From an uncultured Pseudomonas sp. (GTDB lineage Bacteria; Pseudomonadota; Gammaproteobacteria; Pseudomonadales; Pseudomonadaceae), in NCBI RefSeq assembly GCF_946885955.1, contig NZ_CAMPHI010000009.1, forward strand, positions 75,974-139,973: a DNA stretch of 64,000 bases, in the 5' to 3' direction. Shown piece by piece: positions 53,775 to 61,910 of this stretch (position 1 is the stretch's first letter; each line of letters opens with the position of its first letter). The notes below the pieces were generated by a model. That model was not told the origin of the DNA, ran no database searches, and saw only the letters and a list, made by a program, of their open reading frames with translations. Made by a program: the position numbers and the translations under genes.

Positions 53775-55420
53775 GGTCTGGCCGCCTCCTGACCGAGGGC
53801 GCGCAGCGACTCGGGGACGAAGGCCATATCGGTGGCTTCGCGGATGGCGATGCCCATCTGCATGCGCAGCACCTGTTCGGCCACCGGTGGCTGATAGCCC
53901 TGCAGGCAATGTTTCAGCGCCGCCAGGGGTTCCATCTGCGCGGTGCGCACCTGCCGGTAGACCTTCACCGCCAGCGCCTCGGCGGCACCGGGCGTAAGCA
54001 GCAGCGGTAGCGGCAATTTCACCAGCGCCTTGATCTCCAACTTGAGCTCGAAGCGTTTGAGCAGCGCCTTGAGCAGCGCGGCGCTTTCCTCGACCGTGGT
54101 GGTCGGCAGTAGCGGGATTTTCACGTCGACCCGGCCCGGCCGCTTGAGGTCGACCTCGATCAGATCGGGGCGCGATGAGGCGAGAATCCAGATCACCTTG
54201 CCGCGGTTGTCGGCATCGCCCATCTCCTGGGCGATCATCGAGTAGAGGCGCCCGGACAGGCCGCTGTCGCCGCTGCCGCCGTCGCGCTTGCCGAGGGTCT
54301 GGTCGGCTTCGTCGATAAATACGATGCAGCGCCCCAAGCCACGAATCAGGCGGAAGATCTTCTCCAGGTTGCCTTCGCTGGAGCCGACCCAGCGATCGCG
54401 GAAATTCTTCAGCTTGACCACCGGCACCCCGGCTTCGCCAGCCAGGCACTCGACCAGATAGGTCTTGCCGGTGCCCACCGGACCGCAAAAGATGTAGCCC
54501 TTGGGCAGCGCGCGCAGGTCGGCGGCCTGCCACAGCGCCATGTCCTGACGCAGCCAGACTTTCAGCGCCTCCTGGGCGTGGTAGTCGTCCAAGGTGCGTT
54601 TCGATTCGATAAATTCCACCAGCCCGGCGCTGTCGTTTTCCACCAGCTCCTTCTTCGCCTCGATCCAGTCCTGGGCGCCAAGCACCTTGCCTTCATGGGC
54701 GCGGCGCTTGACCAGGCTGGCCAGGGCGCTGAGGCTGACGCCGGCGAGGGCCTGCACCGCGCCCTGATCTTCGGCGGCGAAGGCCGCGGGATGATCGACA
54801 TGCAGTTGCGCCAGGCACTGACCGAGGCTCAGGGCATCGGGCAGCGGCACCTGCACCCGGTCGATGCGCGGGTTGTTGGCCACCAGTGGGTGCAGGTCGT
54901 TGAGGTTGTCGGCCAGCAGCAGGCTGGCGAAGGCCATGTCGGCGAACGGCGGCTCGGCGGCCCAGTCGCGCACCAGGCTGGCCAGGCTGGCACTGGCGAA
55001 ATCGCCCTGGCGGCTGGCCGGCAACATCAGCTCGGCGCCGCGCAGAATCACCGCCACATGGGCTTCACTGCCGCGCCCGAGGGCACGCAGATTGGCGCGG
55101 TAACGCAGGTAGCGGCTGATCAGCTCGACCGCTTCGCGCGGGTCATGGGGCCAGGGCTGGATCTTCTCCGCCGCCGGCCACTCGGCGAAGTGCTCGCCGC
55201 CGCGCAACAGGCTCAAGCCGTTGCCGGGGTCGTAAAGAAACACCAGCTCGAAGGTGCCGAACAGCTTGGCGTCCAGATAGCGGGTCAGACTGACCAGACG
55301 GCCATCCAACGGGAAGCGATCGGCGACATTGCCGTACAGCACGAATTGGCCATGGGCGCCGCTTTCGTAGGCCAGGCGCAGCTCGTCGAGCCAGGCGGGG
55401 GCTTTGCCTTCACTGCTCAT
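53771..55420 (-). CDS. AAA+ ATPase of classical clade, PspA-linked
   Basis: The 549-aa protein has an N-terminal region (1-260) that looks like a degenerate ATPase (FVLYGNVADRFPLDGRLVSL). A full AAA module follows: Walker A FCGPVGTGKTYLVEC near residue 310, Walker B CIVFIDEADQTLGKRDG near 367, and the second region of homology ASSRPDLIEVDLKRPGRVDV with arginine fingers. This form resembles the FtsH/CDC48/Vps4-type clade. It lies 9 bp after pspA, so it may remodel PspA polymers (inference). Confidence 0.85.
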   Translation of the reverse strand: MSSEGKAPAWLDELRLAYESGAHGQFVLYGNVADRFPLDGRLVSLTRYLDAKLFGTFELVFLYDPGNGLSLLRGGEHFAEWPAAEKIQPWPHDPREAVELISRYLRYRANLRALGRGSEAHVAVILRGAELMLPASRQGDFASASLASLVRDWAAEPPFADMAFASLLLADNLNDLHPLVANNPRIDRVQVPLPDALSLGQCLAQLHVDHPAAFAAEDQGAVQALAGVSLSALASLVKRRAHEGKVLGAQDWIEAKKELVENDSAGLVEFIESKRTLDDYHAQEALKVWLRQDMALWQAADLRALPKGYIFCGPVGTGKTYLVECLAGEAGVPVVKLKNFRDRWVGSSEGNLEKIFRLIRGLGRCIVFIDEADQTLGKRDGGSGDSGLSGRLYSMIAQEMGDADNRGKVIWILASSRPDLIEVDLKRPGRVDVKIPLLPTTTVEESAALLKALLKRFELKLEIKALVKLPLPLLLTPGAAEALAVKVYRQVRTAQMEPLAALKHCLQGYQPPVAEQVLRMQMGIAIREATDMAFVPESLRALGQEAARP

Positions 55421-55429
55421 GGGCGCGCC

Positions 55430-56185
55430 TTACTGGCTTTCGGACTGCGCAGTGCTGCCGCCCATGCTGCGGTTGGCCGCCGGTGCTTCGCTGGCTTCCT
55501 GGCCCGGCAGGCTGATGCCCTCCTTGGCGGCGAACTCGGCCAGGGCCTGGTCGGCCAGGGCGTCCATCTCGGCTTCCTTGAGGTTGACTTCGCTCATGTC
55601 CATGGCGTCGCGGGCCATGCGCGCGCGGCCGGCGGCCTGGGTACGCTCTTCCTCGACCATCTCGTGCAGGCGGTTGAGGGTGTCGCCGGAGCCGCCGATA
55701 TTGCTCACCATGCCGGCGGCCATCTCGTTCATCTCGGCCATCGCGGTCTTCATCCGCAGGTCGTTGATCGCCCCCTTGAGCGCCTCGATCTTGCTGCGCG
55801 CGGCGGCCACGGCCACCTCACGGGCCTTGGTCAGGTTCTGATAGGTGTCTTCGGCCTGGGCCAGCTGGCGACGGTTCTCTTCCAGCTCGCGGGCCAGATT
55901 CTGCAAGCGCAGGGCATTCTGCGCGGCGGCCGACTTGTTGCCGGCGCGCAGGTGGGCGGTGGTGCGCGCATGCAGCTCGCGCTCCTCGGTTTCCTGCTTG
56001 CGTACCTGGCTCATCAGCCGCTCGGCGAGGCCGGCATGGGCGGCCAGGCCCTGATTGAAATTGGCGATCTGCTTGCGCAGGTTCTCCTGCTCCAACTCCA
56101 GCAGGGCTTCCGGGTTCTTGCGTTCGATGTCCTTGATAAACAGGGAAAGCATGCCTTTGAGGATATTGCTGAGGCGGGCGAACAT
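55430..56185 (-). CDS. PspA/IM30 family protein
   Basis: The 251-aa protein begins MFARLSNILKGMLSLFIKDI, the amphipathic membrane-binding helix. Coiled-coil segments of the family follow (PEALLELEQENLRKQIANFN, LQNLARELEENRRQLAQAED). A low-complexity tail rich in Ala/Glu/Ser ends the protein. PspA/IM30/Vipp1 proteins form ESCRT-III-like polymers that protect or reshape the inner membrane. It is the first gene of the four-gene unit. It is not next to pspB/C/F, so regulation differs from the classical psp operon. Confidence 0.9.
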   Translation of the reverse strand: MFARLSNILKGMLSLFIKDIERKNPEALLELEQENLRKQIANFNQGLAAHAGLAERLMSQVRKQETEERELHARTTAHLRAGNKSAAAQNALRLQNLARELEENRRQLAQAEDTYQNLTKAREVAVAAARSKIEALKGAINDLRMKTAMAEMNEMAAGMVSNIGGSGDTLNRLHEMVEEERTQAAGRARMARDAMDMSEVNLKEAEMDALADQALAEFAAKEGISLPGQEASEAPAANRSMGGSTAQSESQ

Positions 56186-56355
56186 GGCGACTCCTTGCTG
56201 TGTGCGGGCAAACCTGCAAATGCCCGGATCAGGCCGGACAGGGTGCTGGCATTTTTGGTGAGCAGCCCGACGGATGCAACCTCAATCGATAATTGTGCTT
56301 ATACGATCGCCCACCGCGGCGATAGAACACGGCCCGCAACCGGGCCGTGGATGGT

Positions 56356-56973
56356 TTAAAGCAAGGCTTCGAAGCGCTCGCCTTTAAAGGTACGCCGCGG
56401 GTTGCCCCGCTCTACCTGGTGATGAAACAGCCGGCGCTCGGCACGCAATGCGTCGCTCGCCTGTTCGGCTTGCTCGGCCAGGCGCCGTGCGATCAGCAGC
56501 AGCGCCAGACGCTTGTTGGCATGCTGGCTGCGCTCGGACTGCACCTTGACGCTGATACCGCTGGCCAGGTGAGTGGCGCGTACCGCCGAGTCGGTGGTAT
56601 TGACGTGCTGGCCGCCGGGACCGGAAGAGCGCAGGGTTTCGAAGCGGATCTGGCTTTCCAGACTGGCCGGCGGCGCGGCAAAACGCGCGCCGCCGAAGAA
56701 CCAGTTCTTGCGCCGATGCGCAGGCCGATAAGGGCTGACGCAGATCCACTGCAATGAACCGCTCCAGGCATCGGCCAACGGCTCGGCGCCTTCACCGCTC
56801 AGCGCCAGCAACACCGAACGCAAGGTTGCCGGACGTTCGCCGGCCTCCTCCTCCAGCACCCGCACCTCGACGCCCTGCTCCGCGGCCTCTAGCAGCAGGC
56901 GCTTGAGCGCCTTGGCCACCGCCAGGGCGCATTCTTCCGGCCCTTGGGCCGCCGACAATTGCAGAAGGATCAT
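56356..56973 (-). CDS. prfH: Peptide chain release factor-like protein PrfH
   Basis: The 205-aa protein has the class-I release factor GGQ at residues 120-122 in [20 protein letters not shown]. It is far shorter than RF1/RF2 (about 360 aa) and lacks the stop-codon-recognition domain. It starts on the last base of rtcB (TGATG). PrfH with RtcB is reported to act in rescue of ribosomes with a nicked decoding region, such as after colicin E3-type cleavage. Confidence 0.93.
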   Translation of the reverse strand: MILLQLSAAQGPEECALAVAKALKRLLLEAAEQGVEVRVLEEEAGERPATLRSVLLALSGEGAEPLADAWSGSLQWICVSPYRPAHRRKNWFFGGARFAAPPASLESQIRFETLRSSGPGGQHVNTTDSAVRATHLASGISVKVQSERSQHANKRLALLLIARRLAEQAEQASDALRAERRLFHHQVERGNPRRTFKGERFEALL

Positions 56974-58109
56974 CAGCAGCAGCCTCCCCGCGTCTTGTAG
57001 GTCAGCACCGGCTTCAGCCGCGCCAGAACCCGCAGCAAACCGGCCTCACGCAGCGCACCGACCACCGAATCGATGGCCTTGTAGGCTTCCGGCGCTTCCT
57101 CGTAGATCAGAGCCCGGTCGGCGCAGATCACCCGGCTGCCCAGGACCGTGCGCTCCAGCTGTTTGACGCTGTAACGCGCGGCCAGGCGATCCTTGCAGTC
57201 ACTGCGCATCCATTTGCGCCCGGCGCCATGGGCCAGGGACAGCAGACTGCGCTCGTCGGCCAGCGGCTGCACCAGGTAGCTGTAATCGCCACGCGAGCCG
57301 GGAATCACCAGCACGCCCTGATCGGACGGGGTGGCGCCCTTGCGGTGCAACCAGCCGTCCTGCTCCGCGATGCGTGCCGGCGACACCAGGTTGTGGTTGA
57401 TATCCAGCAACTGCCCGCCCTCGGCGCGCAGGCGTTCGAGCATGCGCCGGGCGATCAGCTGCCGATTGGCCTCGGCGAAGCGCAAGGCGCCATCGTGACG
57501 CGCCAGGTAGTGAGCGCAAGCCGCAGAGCCGGCCTCCAGCCCCTGATGGCCGAACAAGTCGACCTGCTCGCGCAGAATCGCCTCGCCCAGCCCACGCGAA
57601 CCGCTGTGCACCAAGAGCAGCAGCTGCTTGCGGTCGATACCGAGAGCGGCCAGCGCCTCGTCATCGAAGCTCTGGTCGAGTTGCTGCAGTTCGGCGAAAT
57701 GGTTACCGCCGCCGATGGTGCCCAGCGAGCGTTCGTGACCGCAGGGCGGCAGGCCGAAGGCGCTGACGGCCTCCTGCCAGTCATCCTCCAGGGGACCGTC
57801 GAGGTTACCGAGGCGCTTTTCCAGCTTGTCCAGATTCAGCTTGGCCACCGCAATATCGGTGCGCCATAGCGCCATGCCACAGCCGATATCGTTGCCGACC
57901 AACGCCGGATACAACCGGCCCACGGAAAAGAATGCAGCCCCCACCGGATAACCGCGCCCCGGGTGCAGATCCGGCATCCCGGCGACCCGTTGCATGCCCG
58001 GCAGGCGTGCGGTGGTTTCAAGTTGTTGGATCGCTTTTCCTTCGATCCAAGTGTCGTCCGCGGCGATCAAAACGATGCCGTCGGACAAATTGCGAATGCA
58101 AGTGCCCAT
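56973..58109 (-). CDS. rtcB: RtcB-family RNA ligase (RtcB2, PrfH-linked)
   Basis: The 378-aa protein joins RNA ends carrying 2',3'-cyclic phosphate/3'-phosphate and 5'-OH using GTP and Mn2+. Metal and guanylation residues are visible in [42 protein letters not shown] and [13 protein letters not shown], the last holding the His nucleophile. At about 380 aa it is of the short RtcB form. The ATG at 58109 is used in place of a TTG four codons upstream. It is coupled to prfH by a one-base overlap. Confidence 0.92.
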   Translation of the reverse strand: MGTCIRNLSDGIVLIAADDTWIEGKAIQQLETTARLPGMQRVAGMPDLHPGRGYPVGAAFFSVGRLYPALVGNDIGCGMALWRTDIAVAKLNLDKLEKRLGNLDGPLEDDWQEAVSAFGLPPCGHERSLGTIGGGNHFAELQQLDQSFDDEALAALGIDRKQLLLLVHSGSRGLGEAILREQVDLFGHQGLEAGSAACAHYLARHDGALRFAEANRQLIARRMLERLRAEGGQLLDINHNLVSPARIAEQDGWLHRKGATPSDQGVLVIPGSRGDYSYLVQPLADERSLLSLAHGAGRKWMRSDCKDRLAARYSVKQLERTVLGSRVICADRALIYEEAPEAYKAIDSVVGALREAGLLRVLARLKPVLTYKTRGGCC

Positions 58110-58204
58110 AGTCCAATCCAAATTGGTTGAAACGAAAAAATCTTGGAATTGGCAGGCCGAAGCCGGGCGTTGCGAACCGCGGCTGAGAGCGGCGGTAAAG
58201 CGGT

Positions 58205-58346
58205 TCAGTCCGTTGTAAAACGTAGCGAGCGAAGACTAGACAAGGCGGGATCAAGCGAAGAAGCGCAGTTTACGTGGAGTAAATGAGCATTCTGAGGTTG
58301 ATTCCAACGCCGCATAGTCGAGCGCAGTAGTTTTACAGCGGGCTGA
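58205..58346. mobile_element. MITE-like element, copy 3 (142 bp, diverged)
   Basis: TCAGTCCGTTGTAAAAC at the left matches the inverted right end GTTTTACAGCGGGCTGA with two differences. GTAAATGAGCATT is retained inside. It is more diverged than copies 1 and 2 (TGTAAAAC where they have TGAAAAAC). It occupies most of the gap between rtcB and the DUF3298-like gene; the rest (58347-58461) has no gene. Confidence 0.65.
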
Positions 58347-58461
58347 TAGCCAGACGCGACCTGCAAAGGTTAATCAGCTGCTGCATGATGTGGCTCCTTT
58401 GCTGTCGGTTGAGAGAAGGCGCGCATCCTAGGCCGATGATGCGCGCAGTGCAATACCCGCC

Positions 58462-59646
58462 TCAGTCCGGCAATGCCAAGCGCAACCGACCGGGGTGCTT
58501 CCCGACCAGCGCATAAGGCAGCACCGACCACTCAGGACCCTCGCAGGCACGTGCGACGCGCGGGAAGATCGGATCGAACACGATACCCTCCTCGCTGAGA
58601 TACCAACTGGGAAAATCCCAGATGTCCGGGTCGGCATAGTTGCATTCAAGGTCATCGGCAGGCTCTGGCAACTCGTCTGGAGCAATCTGTCGCCACTGCT
58701 CGACCAACCAGGGCGCGAAGTACCGATTACGGTATGTGGAGAACACATCGAAGTTCACCGAGTCCTCATCCGGCTTGTGCTCTCGCGTTTCTTGATAGTG
58801 AAAAGCGGAACCCTCGCCGACCCAGAGCAAGTCCTCCAAGCCCAGCGGCTCTCCGCTATGTACATCCAGAGTGAGCGGCGCATCGCCGAAATCCGGATGG
58901 GCTCCACCGCAGTAGTAGCTGGTAAAAATGCTCAGGCTTACAACATCCGCCGACAGAAGCCGGGGCTTCACGGTCTGCAGAAACTCAGCCCCTGTACCAC
59001 CCGCCCCAAGCTTGCACGCGTGATAGTCGATTACTTCCTCGCGCAGCCGCGCCCGCAACTGCTGGTTGATCGAATCCAATTGTGCCTGGGGATAACCACT
59101 CAGCACTTCGAACATCACCAGCCCCGAAACGGGTTCCGTCCACCATTGCAGCTCATGGCCCATAAAGTCCTGCCGCTTACCAGGTTTCAGCGGCAACCCC
59201 TCGAAACGCAGGAACTCGTAGGGTGACGCCTCGTATAGGCTGAACCAGAAGGGTTCGGCTCCTGCTGGTGGCTCCTCGATGGTCGGCTGGGTGAGTTTAA
59301 CGGCCAGACGTTTGCCCTGCGGCCCGACCCATTCGCCCTGCCACCCATGTGGACTGAGCTGCAAGCGCAGTTCGGGACGCGGTGCGTCGTCGTACCGGTC
59401 TCGCCCCTCGACCAGGCTGAGTCGCTGGTCTTGCAGCCGGCCCTCCAGAGCCAGGTCGTGATGATGCTTGCGATAAAAGTAGCGGCCAATGACCTGCTCG
59501 GGGTCGCGCAGATCGAGCTCCATGACTATCGCCATCTTGCCCAGCATCCCGCTGTAGACCTGCGGCCCTTCGGCAGCGAGTAGCGCAGGTGAAACCACAC
59601 ACAGGCAGAGCGCCAGCAATCGGCACCAGAACATTCCTTTGCTCAT
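58462..59646 (-). CDS. Exported protein with DUF3298-like C-terminus
   Basis: The 394-aa protein has a signal peptide (LLALCLCVVSPALLAAEG), and AGGAG lies six bases before its ATG at 59646. The C-terminal half contains FTSYYCGGAHPDFGDAPLTL and DVHSGEPLGLEDLLWVGEG, the RsiV/DUF3298 signature, and ends YALVGKHPGRLRLALPD. Function unknown; some DUF3298 proteins sense or bind lysozyme, but that is not shown here. Confidence 0.75.
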   Translation of the reverse strand: MSKGMFWCRLLALCLCVVSPALLAAEGPQVYSGMLGKMAIVMELDLRDPEQVIGRYFYRKHHHDLALEGRLQDQRLSLVEGRDRYDDAPRPELRLQLSPHGWQGEWVGPQGKRLAVKLTQPTIEEPPAGAEPFWFSLYEASPYEFLRFEGLPLKPGKRQDFMGHELQWWTEPVSGLVMFEVLSGYPQAQLDSINQQLRARLREEVIDYHACKLGAGGTGAEFLQTVKPRLLSADVVSLSIFTSYYCGGAHPDFGDAPLTLDVHSGEPLGLEDLLWVGEGSAFHYQETREHKPDEDSVNFDVFSTYRNRYFAPWLVEQWRQIAPDELPEPADDLECNYADPDIWDFPSWYLSEEGIVFDPIFPRVARACEGPEWSVLPYALVGKHPGRLRLALPD

Positions 59647-59659
59647 CAAAAACTCCTAG

Positions 59660-61507
59660 CTAGAAAAGATCGAGCTGCCCCTGCGTCGTCGCAGAGGCAG
59701 CATTTTCCGTTATCGGTATCGCCAACCGCTGCGCCAACCCCGCCGCCCGCTCCGCGCGGGTGGCGACCGCCTCACTCAGGCGCGCCGGCAAACCCCAGAT
59801 TTCCACCTTGTGTTTGGCGCGGGTGATGCCGGTGTAGAACAGGCTGCGGGTCAGCAGTGGGCTGGGTTGTTCGGGCAAAGCCAGCAGCACTTCGGAAAAT
59901 TCCGAGCCCTGGCTTTTGTGCACGGTCATGGCGAAGGCGCAGTCGTGGCTGGGCAGGCGCGCCGGGGCGAAGGGGCGGTAGCCGTCTTCGCCTTCAAAGA
60001 ACACGCGCAGGCCGAACTCGCTGTCCAGGCAGATGCCGATATCGCCGTTGAACAGGCCGAGGGCGTAGTCGTTCTGCCGCACCATGATCGGCCTGCCGGC
60101 GTACCAGCGCTCGCGGCTAGGCAGGCGTTCGCGGCGTTTGATCCGCGCTTCCAGCGCTTCATTGATGCCGGCCACGCCCCAGGCGCCTTCGCGCTGGGCG
60201 GTAAGGGCGCGAAAGTCGTTGAAGGCGGCAAAGGCCGCCTGCGGATCGGCGCTTTTCGCCGCGGCGAGAAAAGCTGCATAACCGCGATCCAGGCGTTCGA
60301 GCAGATCGGTGGGGGTTGGCTCGGCGTTCCAGGCCAGGTCTCTGCGCTGTTCTTTCAGCAGATTGAGGGTGCCACTGACGTCGCCGCCGTTGATCCGCCG
60401 CGCCAGTTCGCCGATGCCACTGTCGCCGGCGAAGCGGTGGCTATGGGTCAACAGCACCACCGCATCGCCCAGGCGTGAAGTCGGTGGTGCAACCGATACT
60501 TGCTGGCCGGTGATGCGTTGCAGATCGGCGGCGGCCTGGGCGTCGAAGCCACGGCCTTCGCAGAGTTCGGCGAATACCGCGCCGGCTTCCACCGCGCAGA
60601 GTTGGTCCTTGTCGCCGAGCAGGATCAGCCGCGCGTTGGGCGGCAGGGCGTCGACCAGTTTGGCCATCAGCGCCAGGTCGACCATCGAGGCTTCGTCGAC
60701 CACCAGCACGTCGAGCGCCAGCGGGTTGGCCGCGTTATGCCGCACCTGCGGGCTGTCGCCACGGCTGCCGAGCAGACGGTGCAGGGTGCGCGCCTCTTCC
60801 GGCAGCGCCGCCTTGATCGCCTCGCTGACCGGCAGGCTGGCCTTGGCATTGCGGATCGCCTCGGCCATGCGTGCCGCCGCCTTGCCGGTGGGCGCAGCCA
60901 GGCCGATGGCCAGCGGAGCGCCGCCCGGACGTTCGCAGCCGGGCTGTTCTAGCAATGCAGCGAGCAGACGCACCACGGTGGTGGTCTTGCCGGTGCCGGG
61001 GCCGCCGGAAATCACCGCCAGCTTGCGCCGCACCGCCTGGGCCGCGGCCAGGCGCTGCCAATCCGGCTGGTCGCCCGCGGTGGTCGCGTTGAAGGCGAAC
61101 AGGCGGCTCAGGCTTTCGCTCAGCTGTGCTTCATCGACCGCCGGCAAATCGGCAGCACGGCTGAACAGTTGCTCGGCGAGCTGGCGTTCGTAGGCCTGGT
61201 AGCGCGCCAGGTACAGGCGCTCGCCGTCAAGAATCATGGGGGCGAACGAATCCGCATCGCCGACCAGGGGGCTGGCTTGCAGCTGCCGGCACCAGTCGGT
61301 CAGGCCCGGCAGCTTGAACGGATGCTCCGGCCAGGGCCTTTGCCCGGCCATGCGCGCCAACGGCAGGCAGACATCGCCATTGTCCAGCGCCGTGCAAAGC
61401 AAGGCCGCCGAAATCAAGACCAGCGGCTCTGCAGCAGGGTCGAGCCGACGCAGGCTGTCGACCAGGGCGCGTTCCAGTGGGCCGAGGGGCAGATCGGCGA
61501 GGTTCAT
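59660..61507 (-). CDS. recD: RecBCD enzyme subunit RecD (5'-3' helicase)
   Basis: The 615-aa protein starts MNLADLPLGPLERALVDSLR after GGAGG. It has Walker A SGGPGTGKTTTVVRLLAALL near residue 170, VLVVDEASMVDLALMAKLVD near 275, and the C-terminal helicase motif FAMTVHKSQGSEFSEVLLAL. RecD is the fast helicase of the RecBCD double-strand-break repair nuclease. In pseudomonads it lies downstream of recB as here, but 403 bp of repeats separate the two. Confidence 0.95.
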   Translation of the reverse strand: MNLADLPLGPLERALVDSLRRLDPAAEPLVLISAALLCTALDNGDVCLPLARMAGQRPWPEHPFKLPGLTDWCRQLQASPLVGDADSFAPMILDGERLYLARYQAYERQLAEQLFSRAADLPAVDEAQLSESLSRLFAFNATTAGDQPDWQRLAAAQAVRRKLAVISGGPGTGKTTTVVRLLAALLEQPGCERPGGAPLAIGLAAPTGKAAARMAEAIRNAKASLPVSEAIKAALPEEARTLHRLLGSRGDSPQVRHNAANPLALDVLVVDEASMVDLALMAKLVDALPPNARLILLGDKDQLCAVEAGAVFAELCEGRGFDAQAAADLQRITGQQVSVAPPTSRLGDAVVLLTHSHRFAGDSGIGELARRINGGDVSGTLNLLKEQRRDLAWNAEPTPTDLLERLDRGYAAFLAAAKSADPQAAFAAFNDFRALTAQREGAWGVAGINEALEARIKRRERLPSRERWYAGRPIMVRQNDYALGLFNGDIGICLDSEFGLRVFFEGEDGYRPFAPARLPSHDCAFAMTVHKSQGSEFSEVLLALPEQPSPLLTRSLFYTGITRAKHKVEIWGLPARLSEAVATRAERAAGLAQRLAIPITENAASATTQGQLDLF

Positions 61508-61520
61508 GCGATACCTCCGC

Positions 61521-61851
61521 AGGGTGAATGGCGCTTTACCCATCCACCGATCGCGATGGTGGATGAAAAGAGCATCATCCACCCTACCAAAGCGATCACC
61601 GTCTCCCGTAGGAGCGGCCTTGGCCGCGATGCTTCGGCAGCGCCTGGATCGCGGTCGAGACCGCTCCTACACGGCGACTGCAAACCCGCAGCCCGGATGC
61701 AATCCGGGGAGTTTTTCAGCCGCCGCGAAGACCGCTCCCGGATTGCATCCGGGCTACGAAGCAGACCGTAGGGTGGATGACGTTTTACCCATCCACCGAT
61801 CGCGATGGTGGATGAAAAGAGCGTCATCCACCCTACCCAACCGATCACCGT
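61521..61851. repeat. Nested REP cluster between recB and recD
   Basis: Two direct copies of an 82-bp unit (61521-61602 and 61770-61851) each contain CATCCACCGATCGCGATGGT and GGTGGATGAAAAGAGC. Between them lie a GTAGGAGCGGCCTTGGCCGC to GCGGTCGAGACCGCTCCTAC inverted pair (about 61608-61671) and an AGCCCGGATGCAATCC to GGATTGCATCCGGGCTAC doublet (61690-61757). The whole 403-bp gap is repeats; no gene is seen. Confidence 0.8.
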
Positions 61852-61910
61852 GGCACGCAACTCGTAGGTTGGGTTGAGCGCAGCGATACCCAACAAGGGG
61901 CGACATCTGA

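Noticed and set aside
53775..54533. Long upstream extension of the coiled-coil membrane protein frame
   Set aside because: It reads the AAA+ gene in the wrong phase; the ATGA start at 53774 is adequate.
61521..61851. CRISPR array
   Set aside because: The repeats are palindromic REP-type units of different kinds without regular spacers, and no cas genes are nearby.
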